From positions 3,444,001 through 3,508,000 of the forward strand of contig NZ_CP137640.1 in NCBI RefSeq assembly GCF_036670025.1: 64,000 nt of DNA. The letters are read 5' to 3'. The stretch comes from Bacillus_BD oryzisoli. GTDB lineage: Bacteria; Bacillota; Bacilli; Bacillales; Cytobacillaceae. The stretch's first letter is position 1, and the number at the start of each line of letters is the position of its first letter. The position numbers were made by a program, and so were the translations under genes. This document shows, one piece after another, positions 18,333 through 26,816 of this stretch. The notes below the pieces were generated by a model. That model saw nothing but the letters and a program-made list of their open reading frames with translations, was not told the DNA's origin and searched no databases.

Positions 18333-18444
18333 ATTAGTTCCCTCCGATCATTTCTAATATTCTTAGTATAATAACACTAGATTCATTATATCTAAGATTT
18401 ATTCTTAAAGCCTTATAAATTGACCATTTGTATTCATTTTTTTA

Positions 18445-20217
18445 TCATCCAGCTGCCATTTTCAATCTGTCTGTATTTGATTCTGCTTGTTTCGAATAGA
18501 GTTCTTTATAATATCCATTTCGTTTTAGCAGGCTCTGGTGGTTACCACTTTCTACAATTTCTCCATTCTTTATAACAAAAATAGTGTCAGCATTCACAAT
18601 TGTCGAAAGTCTATGAGCAATAATAACGATGGTTTTATCATGATGAAATTGATTAATCGATTCTTGGACCAGCGTCTCACTTTCATTATCAAGAGCGCTT
18701 GTAGCTTCATCTAGTATAATAATGGACGGATCCTTTAAAAATACACGAGCAAGAGCAATACGCTGTTTTTGACCACCGGATAACTTGATTCCTCTTTCAC
18801 CAATTTCGGTATCGTAGCCTTTAGGTAACAGGGTGATAAACTCATGTGCAAAAGCTTTTTGAGCGGCAGCAAAGATTTCATCCTTTGTTGCATTCGGCTT
18901 TGCTATTTTAATATTTTCTTCAATTGAAGTACTGTACAAAAAGTTTTCCTGAGTCACTATTCCCATATGGTCCCGCAAGCTGGAAATCGAATAATCTTTT
19001 AAATCCACGTCATCAATAAATACCTTCCCATGTGTTGCATCATACATTCTTAATAGAAGTTGTAAAATGGTGCTTTTGCCTCCCCCGCTTTCACCAACGA
19101 AAGCATACGTCTTTCCTTTTTCCATTTTCAAAGAGACATTATTGATAATCGACTTTTTTCCATCATAGGTGAAAGAAACGTTTTTGAATTGAATCGCATG
19201 ACTAAATTCTTTCAACTCAACAGGATTTACTTTTTCTTTTATGGTTGATGGGGTATGGAAGAAATCAAAAATCCTTTGTAACGCAACGCTGCCTTCTGTA
19301 ATAGCTGGATAGGCATTCACTAAGGCTGTAACAGGACTTCTCATTTTATCGACATAAGCAAAAAATGCAATTAAACTACCAACCGTTAAACTATCATTAA
19401 TCACATAAAGACTTGCAATGATAGCGACAATAAAAGGAGTCATGTCACTTAACACGTTGACTGCTGATAGCATCACTGCATTTACCTTAGCATGCCTATC
19501 TGTTAGCGTATCGAAATGAACTAAGTGACGATCCAATTGTTCCCTGTCTTGTTTTTCGGAGGAAAATAATTTAGATATGAAAGCACCTTGTATTTTTTCA
19601 AATACAAACCCATTCATTACGGAACGGTAACGCATAACGTCTCGGGTTGTTTTCTTTAACCGTTTCGAAAGGAAATGAGCAAGAACAAACTGAATACTTA
19701 CCAGTACGATAGAAAGAACCGCTAATGTCATATGCATCGTTAGCATGACGACAATAATAAACAATAAAACAATAATTTCAATCCAGATGTTCCCAAACGC
19801 TGCAGTTAAATAACCTTTGACCTTTTCGATATCATCGAAAAACCGTGTTCCGATTTCACCACTTTTATTTTCAACAAAATACTTAGCATCCAATGCGTGT
19901 ACTTTTTTAAATGCATCCTTGCGAAGTTGTTTCATAATATTATTGTTAGCCTTATGAATACAATATTGTCTTACATATTCCATCGGTGTTCTTATTAATA
20001 AAAAGACTGCCAACATTCCTACCGCAATAATCAAAAGCTGTTCTAGAATCTCATTTGGAGAAAGGGAGTCATTTTGAAGCAGTTGATCAAAAATATATTT
20101 TAAAATCAATGGAACAAAAAGCGGAATAAGAAAACGGAAAATGCTCCCTAAAAAACCTATTAAATAAAATTTACTTTCTCGTTTCACATAGGGTAAAAAC
20201 AATTTAAATTGATTCAA
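18445..20217 (-). CDS. ABC half-transporter, exporter type (permease-ATPase fusion)
   Basis: A 590-residue type IV ABC exporter. Residues 1-310 hold six membrane segments (QFKLFLPYVKRESKFYLIGF at the start). Residues 340-570 hold the nucleotide-binding domain with Walker A GESGGGKST, Q-loop VTQENFLYS, signature LSGGQKQRIALARVFLKDP, Walker B IIILDEATSALD and IAHRLST. The catalytic Glu is present, so it can work as a homodimer. A multidrug or lipid substrate is usual for this family. The TTG start at 20217 follows an AAGGGG site. Confidence 0.9.
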   Translation of the reverse strand: MNQFKLFLPYVKRESKFYLIGFLGSIFRFLIPLFVPLILKYIFDQLLQNDSLSPNEILEQLLIIAVGMLAVFLLIRTPMEYVRQYCIHKANNNIMKQLRKDAFKKVHALDAKYFVENKSGEIGTRFFDDIEKVKGYLTAAFGNIWIEIIVLLFIIVVMLTMHMTLAVLSIVLVSIQFVLAHFLSKRLKKTTRDVMRYRSVMNGFVFEKIQGAFISKLFSSEKQDREQLDRHLVHFDTLTDRHAKVNAVMLSAVNVLSDMTPFIVAIIASLYVINDSLTVGSLIAFFAYVDKMRSPVTALVNAYPAITEGSVALQRIFDFFHTPSTIKEKVNPVELKEFSHAIQFKNVSFTYDGKKSIINNVSLKMEKGKTYAFVGESGGGKSTILQLLLRMYDATHGKVFIDDVDLKDYSISSLRDHMGIVTQENFLYSTSIEENIKIAKPNATKDEIFAAAQKAFAHEFITLLPKGYDTEIGERGIKLSGGQKQRIALARVFLKDPSIIILDEATSALDNESETLVQESINQFHHDKTIVIIAHRLSTIVNADTIFVIKNGEIVESGNHQSLLKRNGYYKELYSKQAESNTDRLKMAAG

Positions 20218-20382
20218 TGGAAAGACCCCTTTTATCAGTATTTGATGATATTATTCTACGAGTTTCTTACCCCATTCGCTCCGCAACTTTTTGAAGCAGT
20301 ACCGCACTCTTTTTGAACATAATTACCAATTTCTTGAGTCATTCCGCCAAAATTCTTCGGTTTGTACATATAAAAAAACCCA

Positions 20383-21444
20383 TCAATCAAGATGAGTTTT
20401 CGTCAGTTTTGAAATTTGTTTTGCCAAATATTCTGCATCATCTCCGACTCCCAAGAGGAGAGCTGATCCTCTGCGGTGTTGCCATGGCATGCCTAAGAAG
20501 TATAATCCTTCAATATTAGTAATTCCCCTGTTATACATTATTTTACCGTCTTCATCCAACAATTCCGGTACATCAATCCATGAATAATCCTGGGTATATC
20601 CTGTTGCCCAAATAACATTCTGAACCTTTATTTTGGTTTGATCCACAAAGCAAATCTCATCTTTTTCAATGGAAGCGGTTCTACTTTTAACCTTTATCTG
20701 TTGGTTCTTTATTCTCTCCTTTAGTTCAAAACCAAATATCGGATCTGGCTTCCCTTGAACTTTTTTACCAATAAATGAATCACGGTTCGATTGTAAAATA
20801 CCTAATTTTTCACACCACCAAAAGAAGCTTTTATTTCCAATGGATAATGGAAGGAATCGAAGTTTATGACTTACAGATAGGTAAGTTTCATGGGTTTGCG
20901 ATAATTCCACTGCGATCTGTGCGCCTGAATTTCCTCCTCCAACAACTAATACTGCACCTTCGTTGAGCTGTGACTTGTTTTTATATTGGGAAGAATGAAG
21001 TTGAACAACCTGTTCTGGGAGTTCTTTTGCAAATGCTGGAATTCTGGAAGTATGAAAAGGACCTGTTGCAATAACGACTTTCTTTGTTTTTATCACTGTA
21101 CCTTCATTAGCTGAAATGATAAATAAATCATTTTCATTTTGAATTCGTTTCACATGACAGTTTGATTGAATGGGTAAATCAAAGGTACGAGCATAATTTT
21201 CAAGATAATTTGCAATTTCATCTTTTGTTGGGAATCCTGAAGGGTCGCCTTTTAGTGTCAATCCTGGCAATGAGCTGTATGCTCTAGGTGTAAACAAGAT
21301 CAGTGAGTCATACCTTTTTCTCCACACATCTCCAACCACATTTTGATTGTCTAGAATTATATAAGATAAGCCTGTTTGCTTTAAATAATACCCCATTGAT
21401 AATCCTGCCTGGCCGCCGCCAATAACAACCACATCATACACCAT
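20383..21444 (-). CDS. Flavin-containing monooxygenase-like NAD(P)/FAD oxidoreductase
   Basis: A 353-residue cytoplasmic flavoprotein of the CzcO/YwnB-like monooxygenase group. Motifs are VVVIGGGQAGLSMGYYLK (FAD) at the N-terminus, an internal NADPH motif VLVVGGGNSGAQIAVELS near residue 165, and a C-terminal VIWATGYTQDYSWIDVP. The ATG at 21444 was preferred to the GTG at 21453 because of spacing to a GAGAG site. It probably oxidises a small amine, sulfur compound or thiol; no substrate can be deduced. Confidence 0.83.
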   Translation of the reverse strand: MVYDVVVIGGGQAGLSMGYYLKQTGLSYIILDNQNVVGDVWRKRYDSLILFTPRAYSSLPGLTLKGDPSGFPTKDEIANYLENYARTFDLPIQSNCHVKRIQNENDLFIISANEGTVIKTKKVVIATGPFHTSRIPAFAKELPEQVVQLHSSQYKNKSQLNEGAVLVVGGGNSGAQIAVELSQTHETYLSVSHKLRFLPLSIGNKSFFWWCEKLGILQSNRDSFIGKKVQGKPDPIFGFELKERIKNQQIKVKSRTASIEKDEICFVDQTKIKVQNVIWATGYTQDYSWIDVPELLDEDGKIMYNRGITNIEGLYFLGMPWQHRRGSALLLGVGDDAEYLAKQISKLTKTHLD

Positions 21445-21510
21445 CGTAATCACTCTCTCTTATATTTTCCAATAATTTATATCTATTAGTAAACTACTTA
21501 TATAGACTGA

Positions 21511-22683
21511 CTAAATACTTCTCAATGCATCAATCGGATTCAACTTGGAAGCCTTTCTCGCAGGTGCAATTCCAAAAAGAATACCAACTGCTGCGGAGAA
21601 TCCCAGTGCTAACAGCACTGTCGAAGCAGAAAGTGCAAATGTTGTTCCAATTAGCAAACACACGATATAAGCTACTATTGTTCCGAGTGTTAATCCAATA
21701 ACACCACCAAAAAGGGATAGAAACACCGCTTCAATTAAAAATTGCTGTTGAATCCTCTTAGGTTCAGCACCTAGAGCCTTTCTCAAACCAATTTCTGTAG
21801 TTCTTTCTGTTACAGACACAAGCATCATATTCATAATTCCAATACCGCCAACGATTAGAGATATAGAAGCAATCCCTCCAAGCATAAATGACAGCATACT
21901 TGTCATCTTCTTGATAGATGTAAGCATATCCTGCATATTCATGACGGAAAAACCATCTTTTTTATCATTAAATGCTTCATTTAATACCGATTCAATCTCT
22001 CTTGTTACTTTATCCGAATGGTTTGAATCTTCCATGTACACATCAACACTTGATATATATCCCGTCCCTAGTAAACTCATTGAAGTGGTATATGGAACGA
22101 TAACGGCATCGTTTGTAGATGAACTTGAAAAGGAACTTGACTCTTGTAAAATACCAATAATAGTGTAAGTAGAACCGCCAATGATCATCTTTTGACCAAT
22201 AGGATTCTCACCATAGAACAAATCTCTCATAATATCAGATCCAATCAAACAAACTTGATTTTTATTTTTGACATCTAATATGTTGATACCCCTCCCGGAA
22301 TCTACAAGAGCTTTTGTTCTTGAAAAATACACCTCATTTTTACCCTGAACGGTTACATTTGTTTTCTCAACCCCTGAGCTGACGATCGTTGTTTTACCTG
22401 AGGTGGTTGGCGAAACGCCAGCAACATTTTCGATCTCACCTAGCTTTTGAATGTCACTATCAATAAGTCCTTGCTTAAGCGGGGTTCCCATCGCCTGCAC
22501 CGTTATTTTATCTGCACCAAAGGAAGCGAACTCGTTTGTCATCTCATTTGTTGAACTTTTTACAATGGTAATCAGTGCAATGATTGAACTAACTCCAATC
22601 ACAATCCCAAGAATCGTTAGGGCAGACCGCATTTTGTTGTGAATCACATTCATCCAGGCCATTTTTACATTTTCCTTAAACAT
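21511..22683 (-). CDS. MacB/YknZ-type ABC permease (FtsX family)
   Basis: A 390-residue protein with one N-terminal membrane segment (MRSALTILGIVIGVSSIIAL), a MacB-type periplasmic-core-like domain (residues 45-240), and three C-terminal segments that include the FtsX pattern VTERTTEIGLRKALGA and FGIAPARKASKLNPIDAL. The ATG at 22683 overlaps the stop of the ATPase gene (TGATG) and has GAGGAG 6 nt upstream. It is the third gene of a MacA-MacB-like export operon, probably for peptides or antibiotics. Confidence 0.88.
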   Translation of the reverse strand: MFKENVKMAWMNVIHNKMRSALTILGIVIGVSSIIALITIVKSSTNEMTNEFASFGADKITVQAMGTPLKQGLIDSDIQKLGEIENVAGVSPTTSGKTTIVSSGVEKTNVTVQGKNEVYFSRTKALVDSGRGINILDVKNKNQVCLIGSDIMRDLFYGENPIGQKMIIGGSTYTIIGILQESSSFSSSSTNDAVIVPYTTSMSLLGTGYISSVDVYMEDSNHSDKVTREIESVLNEAFNDKKDGFSVMNMQDMLTSIKKMTSMLSFMLGGIASISLIVGGIGIMNMMLVSVTERTTEIGLRKALGAEPKRIQQQFLIEAVFLSLFGGVIGLTLGTIVAYIVCLLIGTTFALSASTVLLALGFSAAVGILFGIAPARKASKLNPIDALRSI

Positions 22684-23366
22684 CACACACACTCCTCGCT
22701 AAGCTGACCATCCAAAATATGAACAATCCTGCTTGCATGCGTTGCAATCTCTTTATCATGTGTAATCATAATGATTGTTTTTCCTTCATCATGGAGCTCA
22801 TGAAAAAGCTCCATGATCTGTTGACCCGTTTTTTGATCCAGCGCCCCAGTCGGTTCATCTGCCAGTAAAATAGTCGGCTCTGTAACCATCGCCCTTGCAA
22901 TTGCCACTCTTTGCTGTTGACCGCCAGAAAGCTGGTTAGGCAGGTTTTGTAATTTATCAGCAAGACCTACCTTTTGAAGCATTTCCTTCGCACGCTCCTT
23001 ACGGATTTTTTCCGGCAGTCCTCTGTAGACAAGGGGCAGCTCTACATTTTGCCATGCATTCAATCGCGGAAGTAATTGAAATTGCTGAAACACAAATCCG
23101 ATTTCTTTGTTTCGAATAGAAGCCAACTTCGATTCATCTAATGTATCTACCTGGTGATTTGAAAGGATATATTGACCGCTTGTCGGAATATCCAAACATC
23201 CTACAATGTTCATGAGTGTCGTTTTACCTGATCCTGATGGTCCTAGAATGGCTACAAAATCCCCATTATTTACTGTCAGGTTGATCTGATCTAATACCGT
23301 TTGTTCTTCTTCACCCATGTGAAAGTTTTTTGTTATTTGGTCCATTTTAAGAATTTGCCTGTTCAT
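22683..23366 (-). CDS. YknY/LolD-type ABC ATPase
   Basis: A 227-residue ATPase with Walker A GPSGSGKTTLMN, the family-typical GCLDIPTSGQ, Q-loop FVFQQFQLLPR, signature LSGGQQQRVAIARAM, Walker B LLADEPTGALD and ITHDKEIA. The pattern is that of MacB-class mechanotransmission transporters. It shares one base with the end of the membrane fusion gene (TAATG) and overlaps the permease start, so the three genes are translationally coupled. Confidence 0.9.
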   Translation of the reverse strand: MNRQILKMDQITKNFHMGEEEQTVLDQINLTVNNGDFVAILGPSGSGKTTLMNIVGCLDIPTSGQYILSNHQVDTLDESKLASIRNKEIGFVFQQFQLLPRLNAWQNVELPLVYRGLPEKIRKERAKEMLQKVGLADKLQNLPNQLSGGQQQRVAIARAMVTEPTILLADEPTGALDQKTGQQIMELFHELHDEGKTIIMITHDKEIATHASRIVHILDGQLSEECV

Positions 23367-24250
23367 TATTGATTACCTCCCCCGTGCATCGATGCAGCAG
23401 CATCGCTATTATTCTCTGAGGTTGTATTTGGGACCATAACCACTTCTCCTAAACGAATTCCACTCTTAATTTCAATAATCGTCCCATCATGGATTCCTAT
23501 TTCCACATATTGTTTTGCTGGTTCGCCTTTCTCAGAGCCCTTTAAAATATATGGTCTGTTTTTACTATCGAACTGAATGGCTTTCATTGATACAGTCGTA
23601 GCATCAACTGCCTTATGCTTTAGTATCTTTACTTCTGCACTCATTCCTAATCGAATAGCAGGATCCTCCTCGAAATCAATCATGGCTGTAAAATATGAAA
23701 TCCCGTTTTCGTTTATCGCTTCCTTTGAAACAGATTGAACGGTTCCTTTCATGTCTTTTCCCAAAGCGTTCATACGAACATCTACCCTTTGACCAACTGT
23801 AACGTATTTTAGGTCATACTCATCAACTTTTACTTTAATCTGTAATTGGCTGTAATCGACAATATCCATCAGCTGTGACCCTTTTAAAGCATGTGAATTA
23901 CTTTTTGTAAATAACTTAGAAACCTCTCCATCGATTTCAGCTTTTATTTCCTCTCCTTCTGCATTCCTCAACAATACATCACCCGTTTTTACCAAATCCC
24001 CTTCATTCACTAAAACTTCTTCAATATGCATTTCCTTCTGACTGATAACATTTTGCTTCTTCGGTGCTTCTACTGCACCGGTAAAACTGTAGTACGTTGT
24101 AATGTCCGCTTTTTCAGCTTTTTCTTCTTCAAAAGCACCTGCTCCTTTTGGTGCAAATACAAACACAGCAACAAGAGACAAAAGTAATACTCCGACAATA
24201 GACAAAATCATTACTTTCTTTTTACCTGACTTTTTTTGTATGGAATTCAT
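23366..24250 (-). CDS. YknX-type membrane fusion protein (MacA-like)
   Basis: A 294-residue secreted adaptor with a single N-terminal membrane anchor (VMILSIVGVLLLSLVAVFVFAP). A lipoyl-like hairpin region follows (VISQKEMHIEEVLVNEGDLVKTGDVLL) and then beta-barrel segments (YVTVGQRVDVRMNALGK). It ends in a His/Gly-rich tail. MacA-like proteins activate the ATPase and form the outer conduit. It starts with a GGAGG site. The nearby kinase/regulator genes are candidates for its control. Confidence 0.85.
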   Translation of the reverse strand: MNSIQKKSGKKKVMILSIVGVLLLSLVAVFVFAPKGAGAFEEEKAEKADITTYYSFTGAVEAPKKQNVISQKEMHIEEVLVNEGDLVKTGDVLLRNAEGEEIKAEIDGEVSKLFTKSNSHALKGSQLMDIVDYSQLQIKVKVDEYDLKYVTVGQRVDVRMNALGKDMKGTVQSVSKEAINENGISYFTAMIDFEEDPAIRLGMSAEVKILKHKAVDATTVSMKAIQFDSKNRPYILKGSEKGEPAKQYVEIGIHDGTIIEIKSGIRLGEVVMVPNTTSENNSDAAASMHGGGNQ

Positions 24251-24271
24251 ATCCTTACCTCCGAATCTTTA

Positions 24272-24424
24272 TTATGAGCCGTTAATTTTTACAACTAAGG
24301 TTCCTCTGATGTATTGGTTAATCTCATTGTACGGCGTCTCTACCCCTTCCAATCCGCAGACATTAAGAGTAACTACCGCAGATATTTCGTGTATTCCCCG
24401 CAGATTCTTCGGGACCCACAGCAA
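24272..24424 (-). pseudogene. Possible 50-codon gene remnant upstream of the exporter operon
   Basis: An open frame runs from a TTG at 24424 to TAA at 24272. The reading (WVPKNLRGIHEISAVV, then a NEINQYIRGTLVVKINGS end) looks protein-like, and the stretch is richer in G and C than the flanking intergenic DNA. There is no ribosome binding site, and a TGA lies just upstream in frame. It may be the 3' remnant of a lost gene. I do not recognise the family. Confidence 0.3.
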
Positions 24425-24450
24425 GTGTTTTCAGTTCTTGCGCAGGCAAA

Positions 24451-24477
24451 AAACCTTAACGCAAAGAGTTAAGGTTT
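24451..24477 (-). terminator. Terminator of the downstream histidine kinase gene
   Basis: AAACCTTAAC (24451-24460) pairs perfectly with GTTAAGGTTT (24468-24477). On the minus strand it is followed by TTTTTTGCC. Confidence 0.75.
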
Positions 24478-24506
24478 GAATGTTATGATTTATTTATAGG
24501 GCGTTT

Positions 24507-25985
24507 TTAAGAAAACTGAATTGGAAAGTCCATTCGAATTGTTACCCCTTGACCTAGGACAGAATCAAACTCAATTTTGCCATTTAGGCTTTGTACACGT
24601 TGTCTAATACCCGTTAATCCCATGCTGTGAAATGTAGGATTCAGCTTTTCTCTTTCAAAGCCGACACCATTGTCATAATAGAAAATTTTTAATGAATCTT
24701 GTTTACTCATTTTAAAATGCAGCATAGAAGCCTTTGAGTGTTTCGCTGCATTATTCAGCAGTTCTTGTGTGATTCGATAGATTCCGATTGTTAATTCTTC
24801 ATCTATCGTCAAATGATTGATCATATCCGTTTCGAATGTAATTTTAAATATCGATGAAAGCTGGGTGTATTCAAATAAGTTCTCTAATGCACGTTCAAGT
24901 CCGAGTTCTCTTAAAAGAGGAGGCCTTAACTCATTACATGTCATACGAATTTGATGAATAGTATCCAGCAAGCCCTGCCCGATTTCTTTCAGTTGATCTT
25001 TCCATTCATATTGTAATTCATTTTGTTTTTGGAGCGCCTCCAGCCTTCTAAATAAATCAACTTGATCCTGTAAAATGGTATCATGTAAATCGCTAGATAA
25101 ATTTTGACGTTGTTGCTCTTGAAGGTTAAATAACAGCCTTAAGACCCACTGTGGCGTTTCATTACTTTGTATAACTTCTTCCAACTGGTTCATTAGATTC
25201 TCTATCACATTTAAATTTTCAAACACCATGACAGTAAAACAAATGAGTGTTTCAAGCCAGATGGAGTCCATTGCTTCATTTATAGATTGTAATTGTAGTA
25301 CTAATATATACGAATATTCTCTCCGATCACCAATCCTGATATATGTTTTATCTGATATTTGGACAATTTTCCCCATCGATAATTGAGCCAGATGAGCCTC
25401 CACCTCCGTAGACAGCCCTTCCTCCACTTTTTGCTCTTCACGATGAAATTTCAATAGATACGGTTTAGAGTTTGGTAATATATAAGTTATTTCTTTTCTG
25501 AGTCTTTCCTCAAGATCAGATAATTTCATGACTGAAGAAAGATCCTTTGAAAATATTTTTAAACTATTTTGTAATTCTTCATATCTATTCTTTCTAGTTT
25601 CCAGTTCATTTTCCATCATTTTTCGATCTGTTATATCACGAATCGTAACAACTGCAAGTCGATCAGGATGATGGGGTACAGGCATCACTCTTGATTCAAA
25701 AAATTTAATTTCCCCATTCGCATCAATCACTCGGTATTCATTTGTTTTAGGAATTTGCAATTTTAACACTTGTCTGTGTGCTTCCATTAGATTTTCTTTA
25801 TCATCTGGATGTACCGGATCAAATACATTTGTTCCCACAAAGCCTTCATGGTCCAATCCAAAAATAGTTCGTATAGATGGGGTTACATAACGAACAATCT
25901 GATTCTCGTCTATGATAATAATAATGTCCAATGTATGTTTTGCGATTGTCTCAAATTCCCAACTGAAATTGTTTGGATTCTCCAT
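24507..25985 (-). CDS. PAS-domain histidine kinase (NarL-partner type), copy B
   Basis: A 492-residue cytoplasmic kinase with no membrane segment. A PAS domain with PAC motif occupies residues 8-122 (VTIRDITDRKMMENE). A coiled region and a GAF-like middle follow. The HisKA_3 dimerisation helix carries the phospho-accepting His near residue 301 (SDLHDTILQDQ), and the HATPase domain has ELLNNAAKHSKAS and GVGF. The start at 25985 was set by alignment with the paralogue at 26817-28280, which it matches in every domain. It is separated from the regulator gene by a terminator, so it probably has its own promoter. Confidence 0.88.
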   Translation of the reverse strand: MENPNNFSWEFETIAKHTLDIIIIIDENQIVRYVTPSIRTIFGLDHEGFVGTNVFDPVHPDDKENLMEAHRQVLKLQIPKTNEYRVIDANGEIKFFESRVMPVPHHPDRLAVVTIRDITDRKMMENELETRKNRYEELQNSLKIFSKDLSSVMKLSDLEERLRKEITYILPNSKPYLLKFHREEQKVEEGLSTEVEAHLAQLSMGKIVQISDKTYIRIGDRREYSYILVLQLQSINEAMDSIWLETLICFTVMVFENLNVIENLMNQLEEVIQSNETPQWVLRLLFNLQEQQRQNLSSDLHDTILQDQVDLFRRLEALQKQNELQYEWKDQLKEIGQGLLDTIHQIRMTCNELRPPLLRELGLERALENLFEYTQLSSIFKITFETDMINHLTIDEELTIGIYRITQELLNNAAKHSKASMLHFKMSKQDSLKIFYYDNGVGFEREKLNPTFHSMGLTGIRQRVQSLNGKIEFDSVLGQGVTIRMDFPIQFS

Positions 25986-26076
25986 CACATCACCACTCAT
26001 ATTATATTTAGAATTTTCAATCATTTATTTATATAAAGTATATCTATAAATCATGTTATTTGAAAATGAGAAACAG

Positions 26077-26106
26077 AAAAAAAGTCATGGTTTTTTCCTT
26101 GACTTT
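26077..26106 (-). terminator. Terminator after the response regulator gene
   Basis: On the minus strand AAAGTCAAGG pairs with CCATGACTTT (one mismatch) and is followed by TTTTCTG. It separates the regulator from the second kinase. Confidence 0.65.
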
Positions 26107-26162
26107 ATAAACGTTCGAAAAAGAATTTCGCTTCAAGAATATGTCATATGTTTCATGAAGGT

Positions 26163-26813
26163 TTACTTCAATTCTTCTTCCGGTATTAAACCTAATTCTT
26201 TCGCTTTTACTACCGTATCCACTCTTGTTCTAACCCCAAACTTTTGGTAAAGCGAAGTTAAATTATATTCTAAAGATCTTTGGCTCATGGCTAAGGTCGA
26301 GGCAATTTCTCTTGTACTTTTGCCTTTGGCTAGTTCGCTTAGAATCTTTTCCTCTAATTCTGTGAGAATCACTTTTTCTTGTTTATTCTTTCCACTAGAA
26401 ATAATTCCTGGTCTGCGTAATTCTCTTACCAAAGTAAGCGGTAAGATCACTTGCTGGCGTAAGGCCGCCCTTATCCCTGCGACAAGTTCCTCTCTTGATG
26501 AGGTTTTTGATAAAAATCCAGAGGCGCCGGCCTCCACTAATAAATTAAAATGTGGTTTAATATCAAATCCGGTATAGATTAAAATAATCAAGTCCGGGTT
26601 ATAGGCTAAAGCTTGTTTGGTCAACTCTAGTCCATTAATGTGCGGCATATATAAATCAAACAGCAATACATCATAGTCATGAAGCTTGATCTCATCTATC
26701 GCTTTCAATGAACTATTTTCTACCGTTATATGAAAATCAGGCTCTTGTTCTAAAAGCACTTTTGTTCCTTCGATGATCGATAAATGATCATCAACAATAA
26801 GAATATTTATCAT
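26163..26813 (-). CDS. NarL/FixJ-family response regulator
   Basis: A 216-residue regulator. The receiver domain has the acidic pair at D8-D9 (LIVDDH), the phosphorylation site at D53 (DVLLFDLYMPHING) and the conserved Lys in GFLSKTSS. A LuxR-type helix-turn-helix occupies residues 150-212 (LTELEEKILSELAKGKSTREIA, then YQKFGVRTRVDTVVKA). It lies 3 nt after the upstream kinase gene, so the two form an operon. The second kinase follows after a terminator. The adjacent YknXYZ-like exporter is a plausible target, as in other NarL-type drug-response systems; this is inference. Confidence 0.9.
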   Translation of the reverse strand: MINILIVDDHLSIIEGTKVLLEQEPDFHITVENSSLKAIDEIKLHDYDVLLFDLYMPHINGLELTKQALAYNPDLIILIYTGFDIKPHFNLLVEAGASGFLSKTSSREELVAGIRAALRQQVILPLTLVRELRRPGIISSGKNKQEKVILTELEEKILSELAKGKSTREIASTLAMSQRSLEYNLTSLYQKFGVRTRVDTVVKAKELGLIPEEELK

Positions 26814-26816
26814 CTC

